Positions 35,881 to 48,804 of a DNA stretch of 64,000 bases are shown piece by piece (position 1 is the first letter of the stretch; every line of letters begins with the position of its first letter). The notes beneath the pieces are model-generated. The model made no database searches and was not told where the DNA came from. It was given only the letters and a program-made list of their open reading frames with translations. Made by a program: the position numbers and the translations under genes. Where the stretch lies: positions 58,824,101-58,888,100 of the forward strand of contig CM069872.1 of the NCBI GenBank assembly GCA_036172665.1, read 5' to 3'. Source of the stretch: Prosopocoilus inquinatus. Taxonomy: Eukaryota > Arthropoda > Insecta > Coleoptera > Lucanidae.

Positions 35881-37001
35881 AGAATTGAAAAATGTAAATA
35901 GCGACTTCACGTTAATTTTTCTCGATTGATATTCACGTAATATTACAAAATATAAAATCTCAATTCGTCTCACCGAACAAATTTATGAACTCTCGCCGCC
36001 CTGAAATATTAATTAATGTGCTAATAAGGATCTATTCAGAGTGTCCGGGTAATTAGGGTCCTTTTAGGCGCTCGGAGTTACAAGCTCGCCGAAAATTACC
36101 CGGAAACCTAATTGAAAACTGTAATGAAGAGCGCCGTCTCACAGTCGAATTAATATCTGCACGGCCAAGAAAAATAGGAAACCCCCAAGGAAGGAGCGAA
36201 CTTATCGCTTAATGAGTTTCGTTTGCGCCACCGCCGCGCAGCGCCGCGCCAAGCGACCGAAGCGCGACGAGCGAAATTCGAAACACTTAAACCAAACTAC
36301 TTGCTTTTCTAGAAGAAAGAAGTTTTAAATACGAAATTACTTGAACTAGGTTTTTCTTCCTTCCGGTCAACAACACTCGAATTTAAATTATTTAATATTA
36401 GTGTCAGTAAGTTGAAAGGCGCATTAAAATTTTGTTTGCTTGCAACGAAGAGAAAAAAAAAAAAGTAAAAAAGCAAACGGATGTGAAAAAACGGGCGTGA
36501 AACGCCCGGATGATAAAGCGATAGGGCTATCGAGAGAGTCTCGCAGAGGATTGCGGCAGGCGACGCTTCCGGCGACTGTCACTTGTCAAGTCCGGGCACT
36601 GTGATAGTACCGGAGTCGAGCAGCTCCGGCACTTAGCGGACGTCAAGTTTCATTCTTAATTTACAGCGCCATTATTCACTCCTCACTCCGCCGGTTGCGC
36701 TAATAACACAGATGAGTTGATTCTCAAATCGCACCTTTTTTTTTGTTTAATTTCTAAAGCATTAAAAATAAGAAGTGCGCGTGAGCGGGTGGGTGAAAAC
36801 GCGTTTACGAAAATATTTGGGGCGCGCAAAACCAAGCGCCCCCGGAAAATGTTCGCGCCGTGTGTTTGTTTGTTCGCAAAACACGGCTGTGTTGTTTCGC
36901 AAAATCCGGCGATAGCTCGTGTAATAACACGAAGCTGACGAGTCTTGCGATTTTCGTTAATAAAATATTCACTTTCCTGTTTAATTTCTATCGTAAACAT
37001 A
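35881..37001. other. non-coding DNA, no gene recognised
   Basis: Contains an inverted pair, CCGGGTAATT (about 36047) and AATTACCCGG (about 36093), and a GC-rich block at 36480-36640. The frames at 36683-37000 lie on both strands and are unrecognisable. Confidence 0.45.
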
Positions 37002-37355
37002 ACAGTCGAATCGATTTTCTGTTACGTTAGATCGAAAATCGCCGTTGTCGGCGATTCGTTGCTTTGGCATCGCACCGCACGGTATCGATTACTTGTATGG
37101 GATTTTATGATTGGTTTATTTGGGCCATGTAGCTCCCGTCACGCTTTGCAAACTGAACATCGCATCGGTCCATGCGGTTTCCAGTTTAATTTCTATTGCA
37201 AACGTAACAACAAATGAATTAGATTTTCTGTTACGGTGCAAATTTCCGTTAGGTCTAAAATTGCCGTTGTTGGCGATCCGTCGCTTTGGCATCGTACCGC
37301 CGTCGTCCTTTCTGTTCGGTCGTATCGGGACAGTAGTTCCACTGCAGGCTTAGAG
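37002..37355 (+). repeat. dispersed tandem family D, copy at 37 kb
   Basis: Two partial family D units: TCGATTTTCTGTTACG and the TCGCCGTTGTCGGCGA hairpin at about 37012-37060, then the terminal GTATCGATT-GTATGGGATTTTATG segment. A second unit follows at about 37216-37320 (TTTTCTGTTACGGTGCA to GGCATCGTACCGCCGTCGTC). It lacks the GATTAGGGATGTGCATTACAAG part seen at 35 and 40 kb. Confidence 0.8.
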
Positions 37356-40324
37356 TGAGTGAAGTTCGTGATTTCGTGGCTTGGCCATTTCGTTGCTTTA
37401 GCGATTTCTAATTTGACAAGCATTAATTTATGCTTTTCTAACGCTTGCCACCTTTAAGTGACTCTGGCATTCATACCTGCAGAGGTTTGTATTAAAAACA
37501 AAAACGGTAATTTTGTGGTCGAAGTATGGTTTGAATGAAACACAATACGCATATTGTTATTCTTTTTCTGTTCTTTAATTATCAGATCGTATCTGCCAGG
37601 AGTTAAATGCGTGGGATTAAACGAGTAAGTAACAATTTGCGTTTCCCAATCTCTTTTGTCCGGATCGTTTCTGCGAACAGGCTTTGTTTAAATGTGCAGC
37701 GCACACGAAAGCCCCGATTAAGATAAAACAAGCAACGAAATCAAAATAATTAGAGGGAGCGGACGCGAACGAGCTCGGCTCGGGGGAGGGCGAGGCAAAT
37801 CGAAAAATAAAACGAAATAAAAATAAAAATAAAAAAATAAAAACGTGTAATTGTCACTCATTAGTCCGAGTCGGGGAATCATTAACCTCACGAAACGTTC
37901 GTTTATCGCGTTCCTGAACTTATGTTATTAATGTACGTAGAAAAACACACAACATCGGGTCTTATCGAGTGTCATGCAAATATGCCGTTCGGAATTTTTA
38001 CTCTTACGCACGCTCGGATTCGTGTCGCGTTACCGCACGAATTGTTTGTTATTTCTTAATAATAAATCACGGATCGGGGGGTTTTAATTCGCATCAACGA
38101 GTTTTTGAATCTAGGGAGACGATTTGTTTTTTTTTTAAGTCGGGGCAACGACATCGGTGACGCCTAATGTGAGCTGCGACCTTTCATTTGATACGTTGCT
38201 GCGAATTTGGTGTCCACAAAAATAATCGTCGCCTAGTTTCACAACAACAAAACTTATATTGCAATGATTAACTACAACCCTTATCTAACACGCAGCATTT
38301 CTACATACTACTTTTACTAGCCAGATTATTAGCACTTCTATACGCTCCAAAACGCTGCAAATAGTGCGACATTTTTTGCAATCATTTTCACCTCGTTGAT
38401 AATTAGTCCAATCTTTCGGTAGGCACAAGGCGAGTCATCGTCTGTTTTTCTTTTCCTTTATTATAATAAAAAATATAAAAACGAGATTTTCAGAGGCAAC
38501 GTCATTAAGTGCTTGTCACGCGCAAGCCGAACACTTGTTCTTTCCCGGAACGGGGCGGCGGGGAATTTCTTCGCTTTGAATATACATGTGAATGGGAAAT
38601 TATTACGCTCGCCTGGGCAAATTGTCCGTTTACGTTCGGCAAGAAAATTATTTTCGAGGCGAGAATAAACTTATTGTGGCCGTAATATTCACCACCGCCG
38701 CCGCCGCCGAATATTTTTCGATTACTTCGCGGAATAAAAATTCAAATATGAACCAATTTCGGGGAGAAATATTCGCTCGCTGACGCGCTCACTGAATAAA
38801 ACTCTCTGCGCTGAGCTTCACCATCATCGCCATCACCACCGCCGCCACCGGAATACATTCTGATGAGGCTTTTTTCCTGCCCGTTTACGTGAACTATTTT
38901 ATTGCCGTATTGATAAGTTTCTTTTCGGATAAACCGCACCGCCGCCGTCGGTATTTTCGTATTCGCATTCCAAATTGTAACGTCGACTTTTGCATCCTGA
39001 ATTATTTATGAATGACTTAAGTTTAAAAGAAAATTATTTTTATTAATTTCTTCTTACTACTGCGTTCTCACAGTGAGCGACGAGCGTTCCCTCCAACAGG
39101 TCATGTGAACCAATCGACGCGATGCGACGCGACGTTCCAATTGACGGACACAGACGCGCTTAAGTTTTAACAACGGAAGCCGCTTTTGGTTTGCTTAACA
39201 AGAAACGAAGCGCTTCTCCACGTGTTCGCAAATCGGAAATAAAATTGGCAGAAATGATTAGCAGCGTACAACAAGCGACTTGAATTTAGTTCGGATTTTA
39301 AACGAACCGAGGGCAGGTGTTGCACCGCCAAAATTTTATAACGAACTTCGTACTGGAATTTTCATAGACAAAAAGAAATTAAAGTTATTCTTTTTATACC
39401 TGACCCGCAGTAGCGTCGTTGTCGTCGTCGTCGACGACGACATACTTTTACGATGCAACGGAGAGCAGCGCAGCCAGCACGAAGAAAAGAAATTTATTGC
39501 AGCTATTGAAGTGAAAATTTCTGCGATATAAAATAAATATATTTTACGGCGATATGCACACCCCCTGAGAAATTGTTGGCGCATATGTTTAAGATACGGG
39601 CGCGGCGGCGCTGCAACGGATAGGTGACTTTCGGGCCCCTGCCCCAATACACTTACTCAGCCATTCGATCAGGCAGAAACTTCACGTCCGATTTCACTTG
39701 AATAATAGCTCAATACTCGCAAGTGTTAAAGTTCGCGAATCGATTCCCTAAAATTTAGGAGCTGCGGAGTTTACACAGCCGCGAGTTCGTTCGGTCCGCC
39801 CGCCCGCCCGCCCCATTCGTTCGTACGTACGTTCGCTGCAACGGGCGGCAGCGGCACGCGGATCGGAGATAAGACGCCGGGAGAATTCACTCTGATGCCT
39901 TTGTAATAGAAAGATTAGACCCGAGTTCAAGTTTGTTCCGAACAACAAACAACACATAACAACGGAAATAGGGAAATTGTTTTCACTGTCAACAAAAGAT
40001 TAGGGAATTTAATTGTCTGCTCAAGTTTAACCCCTCCCGGCGCGGAATCGACGAATTTATTTATTTATTGCCCCCACAAAGTACATGCTTGATCCTAATG
40101 GAGTGGTACAACAAGATGTGATTAAGTTTATACAAATTAAACAAGTCGGGCACTCGCTCACGAAGACTCGAATTCGAATCTCGATTGCGGCGGAAAATTT
40201 TCTGCCAACATTCAAGTTAGCGCTCCTTTAGAATTATTTAAACAAACATTGTATTTTTATTTTAATTAATAAGTGAGAGTTAGAAAAAAAAACGACGACG
40301 GGCCTAACAAAACATGAACCATCG
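37356..40324. other. non-coding DNA with simple repeats
   Basis: No gene recognised. (GCC)n tracts at about 38691-38709 and the CACCATCATCGCC stretch at 38820-38850 create low-complexity frames. (GTC)n occurs at about 39415-39437. At about 39793-39835 CCGCCCG units are followed by CGTTCGTACGTACG. AT-rich portions hold TAATTA-rich words. Confidence 0.45.
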
Positions 40325-40940
40325 ACTTTTGTAGACCCAGTAGATCTAGAATGGTCGTTGTTGGGGATCCGTTGCTTTGGTTCCAATTAGGGATGTGCAT
40401 TACAAGAATTTTGTAACGTCCACTTGTACGGTTTATTCATTTATTCATTCACTTAACGAACCCAGGACTTATCTTGATCTTCTTTAGCAAAAACCATGAA
40501 AATATTTAGTATTTCGGATCGATTTTCTGTTACGGTGCATTTCCGTCAGATCTAAAATCGCCGTTGTCGGCGATCCGTTGTTTTGGCATCGTACTCTCAT
40601 CGTCCTTTCTTTCTTTCCGATTAGGGATGTGCATTACAAGTCTCTGTGATGTCCACTTGTACGGTTTATTCATGTATTTATTCACTTAACGAACCTAGGA
40701 CTTGCGTTGATATTTTTTAGCAAAAACCATGAAAATATTTAGTAATTTGAATCGATTTTCTGTTACGGTGCATTTCCGTCAGATCTAAAATGGACGTTGT
40801 CGGCGATGCGTCGCTTTGGCATCGTACCGCCGACTTCTTTTCCATTTGATGGTATCGATTGTTTGTGTGGGATTTTGTGATTGATCAGTTTGGGTCATGA
40901 GACTTCCGAGACAGTATTTCTACTGAACGCTTACAGTGGC
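40325..40940 (+). repeat. dispersed tandem family D, copy at 40 kb
   Basis: C(C)(A/G)ATTAGGGATGTGCATTACAAG starts at about 40383 and 40618, 235 bp apart, each followed by CACTTGTACGGTTTATTCAT and AAAACCATGAAAATATTTAGT. The unit with CGATTTTCTGTTACGGTGCATTT follows. The TCGCCGTTGTCGGCGA hairpin is intact at about 40557, and the terminal GGTATCGATTGTTTGTGTGGG segment is at about 40851. This is the most complete of the three family D loci. Confidence 0.85.
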
Positions 40941-43690
40941 TGAATTTTTGCATTTTGTCACATCCTGTACGGTTAGTTTAAAAAGGGAAATTTGTAAATC
41001 ATTCAGTCAGTATTCATTCAATTTGCAATGCATTTCTTATTAAGTCATTTATTAGAGAGATTAGGGTAATTAGCCAGTGATTAGTAGAAATGAGTACGTC
41101 GCAGTGAGTTAGTGAATCGGTGATTGTTGGCCTCGGATGAAGAACCAAAGTACCAACATGTATGGTAACGTGATCTCTGATTGATTATATCTATGTTATG
41201 TTCACAAAATTAAAAGTTCAACTTAATCTATCGTGCACCTACTGTACTGTCCTCCCGTTAGTTTTATACACAACAAAATCAACAAAGCTCGCGCAAGTAA
41301 TAGAGTTCGTAAAGAAGCGTCAAGAAATTTATTATATGAATCCGTTCGCCCAAAAATATTTCACTTCATCCCCCCACAAATACCGAACCAAACGTGCGCG
41401 TTAATATTCATGAAGGGAAAAAGAAACAAGCGTTCTTATTCTCGCCGTAAAAATGTTATCCGCAGTTTAACGCAAAGGCGATCCCGTCCTTTCCGGTTCT
41501 CTCTCTCTCTTTCGCGCGCGGGCGCAGGAAACAATCCTCGAAATATATAACAACAAAATCGCCGAATTCTCGGCGACCCTAAAATTTTATTTCGATGATT
41601 CGAGATTTACTTCCATCTTGATTCTTTACTCGAGCGGAAAGCGTCGTAAAATCAGGCCGGCAAGAAATTTAAACTCCCGGATAGAATAGGCCATAAAAAT
41701 GTCAATTACGTCGGATTTACTTAACGTGTCGCCGCCGCCGTCGTCGTCGTCGTCTTCCTAACGTAATCAAACTATTAGGATGCCGTTAAGATTATTTCAA
41801 AAACAACAATGCTCCGAGTAATTAAATGTGAATGTGAAAGTGAATGTGAACGTGTCCACCACTGCATAATAAACCTAAACGTACGGTTCGTTTCCGGACG
41901 TTGAGTCGTTAACGCACGAAATGGGTAGACACGTCGAGATTTAAAAAAAAAAAAAACGTAAATGTAACCCACGCACACCTTTCTCACACGTCGCCGTCGC
42001 GTCGGTCGATGGGAACTCGCGGTGGAGATTTCTAAATCACCCGAGCAAGCTCGATTCGATTAAATCGGGAGAAGCAACTTAAAACATCACACTCGAGCGC
42101 ACTGCAAGATAAATTGGTTTGGTTTGGTTTGAGGGAAGTGCCACGGCATCTTACTTTTCTCCCCCCAAATTGAATCATCGAAGATTTCGCGATGGTCTTA
42201 TTAGGGAAGTTTTTGAAAAAAAGAAAATTAGAAAAAAGGGAATCCTTGCTGCAATGCACCTTGAAGTATCGTACCTTCAATCTAAGAAAAGAACGGACTT
42301 GATGGGTGTTGGACTTCCAAAGAGGACTCCAAACGCACTCAAGACCAGAAGGCTTCCTCTGGAGTGGTGCAGATTTATGAAGACTGTATTCGATCTTCCA
42401 AGATGGAATTAGGAGATTTATTAAGACCGAAGCTTCTTCTCCTTCTTCTTCTCCGGCGTGGATTTCGTTGATCTGCGGTCGTCTTAACACCATTCCATAC
42501 ACGCGTAGCTCGCCCATAACAATACTTTACGAAGAAGTTTACGATGTGTCGGACAGTAAACACGCGAGCAGCCGCTTTACGGCCGTTTTGAAGTTACCGT
42601 TATATCGAAACACAATTTACAACGTGATCTCAATTTAATTTTTACGGCGGCGGCGCGTCGTATAAGAATGCGCAGGCAATTTGTGTTTACTTTAGTTTAT
42701 ACAACATAAACAATATTACAACCTGCGTCGGTGCTAAAGCTTCCCTCATTAAATCCATAAACCCCACAACAAAAATCCTCTTTACGAGCGTCTTCTCGAA
42801 AAATTTCCTCGCGCTCACTTTAAAGTACTGTTTAAAGAAGGAAAGTGTTTCCTTTTTGATTGGCCGACTTCTTTCTTTCCTTCTCATTTACAGAATTCAT
42901 CTACCATAGATTTGTTCCTTGCAGTGAATTTGGGTGGTGGTGGTGGTGGAATGTGCGATGTGGAGGGAACGGAAAAGGTGAAAGGCTTGCTTACTTGTAT
43001 TTTTAAGAACGTGTCTACCTAACGATTCGTTTGCTCTTTTCCTTTTGATATAGTTAAGGATCTAAAGCGCTTTGAATCCACGTCGCGAGCGAAATAAGCC
43101 GATGGAATTCGTTAAAATAATGTACAGGCACGAGGAGGAAGTTCGCTCCTCTGCGTCTTAGCCGGGGAGAAGATGTCATCTTAGATTCTCATTGTATGCA
43201 CTGTTCATCGCAGCGGCGGCAATCCGTGCCCCTTGCCGAATGTCACGAGTCACAACCCCCGCCGCCATCCACTCTATCAGGATTCCATTTACCTCCCTTA
43301 AAATCCACCCCACGAAATCCCTAATATTTTCCGAATCTTCCTAATGGACTCTAAATGGAGGCGACTCGTATGACGGCGGCGCGGCGGGCAAACCGATCCT
43401 CTCCACCCCCAACCCACCCCACGGGGACCCTCTCACTAATATCCAATTAAAAAAATAAACTATTAAGTTCTTCGGTTACATCCGGACGATCTGAGAGGAC
43501 TTGCATTAAAAAATCTTTTAATATTTCAGATGTTAAGTGCGTTGCGTAATTGAGTGCGCTTAAAAATTCACGCGAGGGGGATGATCTAAACGTGTCTACA
43601 AAAGATTACTTTATTCTTTTTTAATTAACATTAATTATTTGCTGGAATAATGAACAAACGCAGAGAATCCGTGCAGAAAATTTAAATGAT
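40941..43690. other. non-coding DNA, no gene recognised
   Basis: Includes (GCC/GTC)n at about 41731-41757, a GGTTT tandem at about 42117-42130 and a GGT tandem at about 42932-42949. The 161-codon minus frame at 42032-42517 and its plus-strand counterpart at 42119-42412 overlap; neither is recognisable. Confidence 0.45.
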
Positions 43691-45290
43691 GGCAACAGAT
43701 TATGGAACATCAAAGATAATGAAGGGAAACACAAAGAAGAACATTGAGTGGACACAGTGGAACCAGAGTATCAAGAATATAAGAAAGAAGGACGACATAC
43801 AAAAAGAATAGCAATAGAAGATGAACAAATATCTTGGAGGAGGAATTTGAATTTGCTTATGCATTATTCTGCCGCACGTTGAGAAGTATGGAAGAAAATC
43901 TGGAAGAATAGGATCAAAGGTAGACCACAAGAAGACTGATAAAGGAGGGTTTACAACTAAATCCAAAGAAACCAATTTGGGTTCTATAAAAGAACGCGCT
44001 CAAAGAGGGGAGGGGGGGATAATAACAGGAATTTGGAAGGAAAGAAGAACAAAAACGAGAATAGCCACGGTAATAAAAGCGAAAAGTTCATCGCATTAAA
44101 GAAAGAACGAAAAAAGAAGACCAAAGATCACAATCTGGGCAACGCCAAATTACACAAAAAAAAGAAGAGAAGACCTAAAAAGGTGGTTTGGAAGAAGACA
44201 CTGGAAGGTCAATGCCAAATAGAAAATAATGGAGACGAAGGGTCTAAATGTCCTGTATAGCCTAATTCTTCCGAATTCCATTCTTGCACAAAATCAATAA
44301 ATGAGCACTAAGAAATTGGCGTTGGAGGGATTATAGCAACTGGACACTTAGTAATATGAAGAAGAGAAGGTCAAATCATTTCCTCGATTTCCTCTCATCG
44401 GTAAACCTACGTACTCCCAATCCCATCGAATGGGAACAATGTATGAGGAGGTTTTGATCCAAAGACTGGGGCTCAGAGAGGAGCTTAATAAAGACACCAA
44501 CTTTTCAGATAAATTAAAGGAAGAAAATGGAAAGGGTGCAACTATTTCCTTACCATTCAGCAAAAAAAAAAAACATGAAGAAGTGAACGGATTAAACCAT
44601 CTGCAAGCTGAATCTTAAAGATTTAAGAAGGCCAACGGAAAGAGAGGCTTCGTTTCAAAGAGAGGGCAACCTTTCCTCAAAGGACCTTGGGCTAGATGTT
44701 TCTATTTTTGAACTGAAGCTCCACAGAGATTAGGCAAAAAAGGACATCATCACACCATTTACAATAAATAAAAAGTTGGCATTGGAAAGATTATTGGAAT
44801 TGCAGTGCCAGGATGGACTTGGCTTGTTCTTTCAGTAAAATGAAGAAGAGAAGGTCAAATCATTTGGAAACAGTGATTTCCACGATTTCCTCTCATCGGA
44901 CGACCTACGTTTTCCCAATCCCATCGGATTGGAACCCCATACGAGGACGTTTTGATTCAAAGACCGACTGACAGAGTTAAGAAGGACTGTTTCACTGACT
45001 TTTCAAGTAAATTAAGGGAAGAAAGTGAATATGATGCAGCCGATTCCTTAACATTCAGCAACACGAAGAAGAGAACGGGTTAAAACCATCTGCAAGCTGA
45101 ATCTTAAAGATTTACGAAGGCCAATGGAGAGAGAGGCCTCATGTCAAAGCTCGGGCAAGTTCTTCTCCATGGATCTTGGGCAAGGACGAGATGTTTTGAA
45201 CCACAGTTCAACAGAGATTAGGAAGAAGAGGCTATCATCACACCATCTACAATAAAAAGTTCAAGACGATGCAAATAAGCAGATACTTAT
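43690..45290. repeat. purine-rich duplicated region (about 0.49-kb unit)
   Basis: GA-rich on the plus strand. ATGAAGAAGAGAAGGTCAAA occurs at about 44356 and 44840, and AAACCATCTGCAAGCTGAAT at 44594 and 45083, so the offset is 484-489 bp. The intervening sequence aligns throughout with many small differences (CAATCCCATCG, TTTTGATYCAAAGAC, TAAATTAAGGAAGAAA). Frames here (44033-44260, 44430-44618) are lysine-rich low complexity. A peptide-like stretch near 43900 (KIWKNRIKGRPQED, then stops) vaguely recalls the C-terminal part of non-LTR reverse transcriptases, too weak to call. Confidence 0.75.
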
Positions 45291-45489
45291 GTACCTATCA
45301 TGACTGACGCAATAAGTATATATAGAAAACATGAATGGCAATGGAAGCAGCTGGTGATCATACTCTTGTCCAAAGGGAGAATATGGAAAATACTCCGTAG
45401 ATACCATTTCAGAAATCGCAGTCACTTTTCCCTAGATCCTCTTCTGAAAATTCGTTTTGCCTGACCTCCAAGAGGTCCCTCCCTCCATT

Positions 45490-46175
45490 AATAGTCTCTC
45501 TTAAAGTTGGCATCGAGTTTTGATTTTTCTTTTCGATGCAGTCTTTTCTTAATCATCTTCTCCCCTCATAGCTATCGAAGTCATCTGAGTTTCCCTCGAA
45601 TTGGGCTTCGAGTTTTGGTTTTTCTCTTCAGTGCAGTCTACTCCTTATTATCTGTTTCTGGCAGTCATTTTGATGACCTAATCTTTCCATCTGCTTTCAA
45701 GTCTACCTCCTAGCCCCTTCTAGAACTGTGGTCTTCTCTTAATCATCTTCTCTCCTCATAGCTATCCAAGCCATCTGAGTTTCCCTAACGATTTTATTTA
45801 AAAATGTTTCCTTACCTCCCACTGTCTTCATCCCCTTCGAATTAGTCTCATCTATTTTACTTTTCGAGATGATGTTAATGGTCAGGTTATGATATCTCCG
45901 GGCATTCCTTCCACTTACCAATGCACTTAGTATGAATGATCTTCCACTTCCTTTTGATGATCTAATCTTTTCATCTGCTTTCAAGTCTACCTCCTAGCTC
46001 CTTCTAGAACTGTGGTCTTCTCTCTGTCTTCATCTCCTTTGAATTAGTCTCATCTATTTTACTTTGCGAGATGATGTTGATGGTCATGAGATTCCATCTC
46101 CGGGCATTCCTTCCACTTACCAATACACTTAGTATGAATGACCTTCCAGCTTGGTGAATTGGAAAATATTGGAAT
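45490..46175. repeat. pyrimidine-rich duplicated region (about 0.28-kb unit)
   Basis: CT-rich on the plus strand. GTCTACCTCCTAGC occurs at 45702 and 45986, and TCTAGAACTGTGGTCTTCTC at about 45721 and 46003, offset 282-284 bp. The matching GAATTAGTCTCATCTATTTTACTT and GGGCATTCCTTCCACTTACCAAT words extend the homology. A smaller internal duplication (TCGAGTTTTG-TTTTTCT) lies at about 45510 and 45608. The 81-codon minus frame 45739-45984 is open across one unit but broken in the other. Confidence 0.75.
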
Positions 46176-46605
46176 CATCTTAAGCTGGCGCTGCACTTCA
46201 ACTTCAGAGTTGTACTTGTAGAAAACACTTAATGTTATTTTCCATATTGCAAGATGGTGGAGGGTGGCGGGGGAAGAGAAGAGGACGTGGCGTAATGGAT
46301 TTAGAAAAACGCGGCCCCGGAGTCAGACCTGATAAATCCCGAGCGGAGCATTAGTTTTGGATTTTTTTTCTTCTCCTTTTGGCGGAAAAGCCGGGCCATT
46401 AACGTGTGACCCGGACGGTTTCCTTAAAACAGCGCTCTTATAAAGGAATTGACTGAGACATAATAGGGCGCGCAAGTCGAGCGGAAAAGTATGGATTTTA
46501 TTTATGATTGGGGGCAAGGATGGATTCCGTCGCCTCGACTTCGACGATTTAAAGCGGCGGCGGCAGAAACGGGCGCCAGGAAATGATTCTCTCGCTTCTT
46601 CATTT

Positions 46606-46627
46606 ACACACACACACACACACACAC
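46606..46627. repeat. (CA)n microsatellite
   Basis: Eleven CA dinucleotides ending in CGCG. On the minus strand it makes the CVCVCV stretch of the frame 46323-46781, which is therefore not evidence of coding. Confidence 0.9.
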
Positions 46628-48002
46628 GCGGAGAAGCGAAAACGTGAATAGATTCGGTAGTACGTTTAGTACTTTTTTTTTTGGTGCAAGTTGAGGGTTT
46701 GTAAAAACGAAAAAGTGAAGGGCGATTTTCTTGGTGCCAGCCCCTTAAACGAAAATTGCCCAAAGAAAAACGATACATCAAGCAGTAATCATATCAATTA
46801 TTCCACATGAGAATGAAGCAAGTGCTCAAGTTTCGAGTGCCCCCTTATTTTAGGGGATCGTAGCATCGACCCAAGCCCAGACTTAGGCTAATCGTCACTT
46901 AGCATTCAGCAATAATGAGGCGACCTCAAGGAGCAGTAGATTAGATAGAAAATAAAGGATTTGCCAGGTAGGCACCACGCCGAGGTCCCCGTTCGCAACT
47001 TTAACGAACCGAAGAGGACGAACGCAGTTTTCGATTGAATTGAATATAAGAGCGCTGCTGCTACGTAGCTCGTAACTTGTCCCGGAGAGACAAAGGGTGG
47101 TTGCAGATTATACGGCTGGATCGGATCGGGGGTGTTTTTATTACATGTTGGTGCGGCCTGCCTCGAACGTTTCTTTGTCACGGGTTACCTTTGCCCGGTG
47201 AAACGGTTCACTGGCTCCTCGCATTTTCAACGTTCTCAGGTTACCTTTGAGTGCAGAATTCGAACACAATAAACCATATTTATCGTGCCATCCTTTTCTG
47301 CAGCAACACGAAATGAACTAGTAATTGTAGGGCGGAGGGGATGAGAGAGGGTGGTTTGACCCTTGGGTTGTAAATAAATAAAAAAAAAGAAGCTCGCAGG
47401 TATCGAGCAGCAAAGGATAAATCTGGTAATCTTATCTTTTCGCAGCTTCGTTCTAAACGAGTGAAGTGTACTGCGGACAAGGGACCGGGCTCCAGGGTTG
47501 TAGCAGTAAGGTTTTAAGGTTGTCCGAGCGGGGATTTGTCCGCCGCGCCGGCGGCGGCGAATTTACGTTTTCGAATGCGTGAAAGAAATTGAATGTCCCG
47601 GCACGTACAGATGGCGATCTTTGAGCCGTAAATTGCGCACCTTCGACAATCGATCCGGGGGTTGGGCTGCGCACGGGGGGGTAGGAGGACGGGGGAGGCG
47701 AGCCGGCGGACCGTCTAACGAAATCAAAAGCGTACGGAACCGAGGACTGAAGTTTGGAATTCAATTTACAAACGGGACACGGGTCAGCCGGTTTCCACAA
47801 GACAATTCTGACGTTAAACCTGAAAAATGATCAATGAATAAGATTTTCGTTCTTTTCTGCTTTTCCAATTTAATTTCGAAAAGTTCCGCACGCGAAAGAA
47901 CGCGGACCGCCGAACAGAAATCGTCTCTCGCGCCTCGTTTCCACATATTAGGGGTTACTTTAGTTACCAAAACAAAATATTAAATTCAGCAATTTTGAAA
48001 AT

Positions 48003-48020
48003 AAAGGGGAAGGGATGTAA
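48003..48020 (+). repeat. dispersed polypurine motif P, copy 3
   Basis: AAAGGGGAAGGGATGTAA, matching copies at 28300 and 29395 apart from one fewer G. Putative TGT at 48016. The following sequence is AT-rich and shows no clear LTR. Confidence 0.3.
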
Positions 48021-48769
48021 TTCAAATATTCTCTGTACCAAAGCAATTAGTAATTAGGTCCATTGTTTAATAATTTCCTTTTGGATTACATTTACAAATA
48101 ATATTTCTGAATATATTATAAACTTGGAGGGAGAAATTCCGCTTTTTTCTTCCTTCCTTTTTAAGAAAGAAAAAAGAGGCGAAGGCAACGCGAAGCAAAT
48201 TATCAAAGTATTCATTACAGTTTGTGTTAATTAATAACAATAAAACGATCAAATCTGAAAGGAGTTCATTAGACAGGCGAACGGGAGCGGCGGCGGCGGA
48301 GCCGAGAAAATTATGTCTTCCCTTTGCAAATGAGTAATAAGATGCATTAAACTTAGGGAAAAGTTTGTAAAGGAATTAAATCCATCTAACTTTTTTAATT
48401 ACATGAAGGAACAGTGAGCGTTTCTTTTATCTCAAAAATTTATAGTAGTTACGTCTCTGCCTGCGAAAAAAAAAATATCACCTCCGCCGCCGCGAGTCGG
48501 GAGGCGTTAAATTAAAAGTAGAGGTGGTCGCCCGCCCATTGATATGCTCAAATTGACTTGCGCCCCGAATTAGCATATTATTGAAAAGCCGCCGCCGTCG
48601 CCGCCGCCTAGATCCACTAGTAGCTACCCGCAAACATCAAGAGCGCGCCCTTTCAGTACTTCAATTTTCAGTGCCGTGCCCCATTTCAAAAGTAGGCGCA
48701 CGAATTTACACGTCAATTAGTTCCTTGAGAATGCAGGACGAGGAAATAAATACGTAAAGGGTCTTTTGA

Positions 48770-48772
<3 letters not shown>

Positions 48773-48801
<29 letters not shown>
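48773..48801. repeat. (TA)n microsatellite
   Basis: About fourteen TA dinucleotides. It produces the YIYIYIY run in the minus-strand frame at 48713-49042. Confidence 0.9.

Positions 48802-48804
<3 letters not shown>

Noticed and set aside
36047..36102. CCGGGTAATT / AATTACCCGG inverted pair as transposon ends
   Set aside because: Only about 10 bp per arm and 36 bp apart, with no target duplication; too small to be called an element.
40170..40200. tRNA-like T-loop (ATTCGAATCTCG)
   Set aside because: No matching D-arm A box, anticodon arm or acceptor stem could be fitted upstream.
44033..44260. Lysine-rich 75-codon frame resembling a basic nuclear protein
   Set aside because: It comes from GA-rich duplicated DNA and is not kept in the second copy.
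46323..46781. 152-codon minus-strand frame
   Set aside because: Contains the CVCVCV product of the (CA)n microsatellite and otherwise has no recognisable content.
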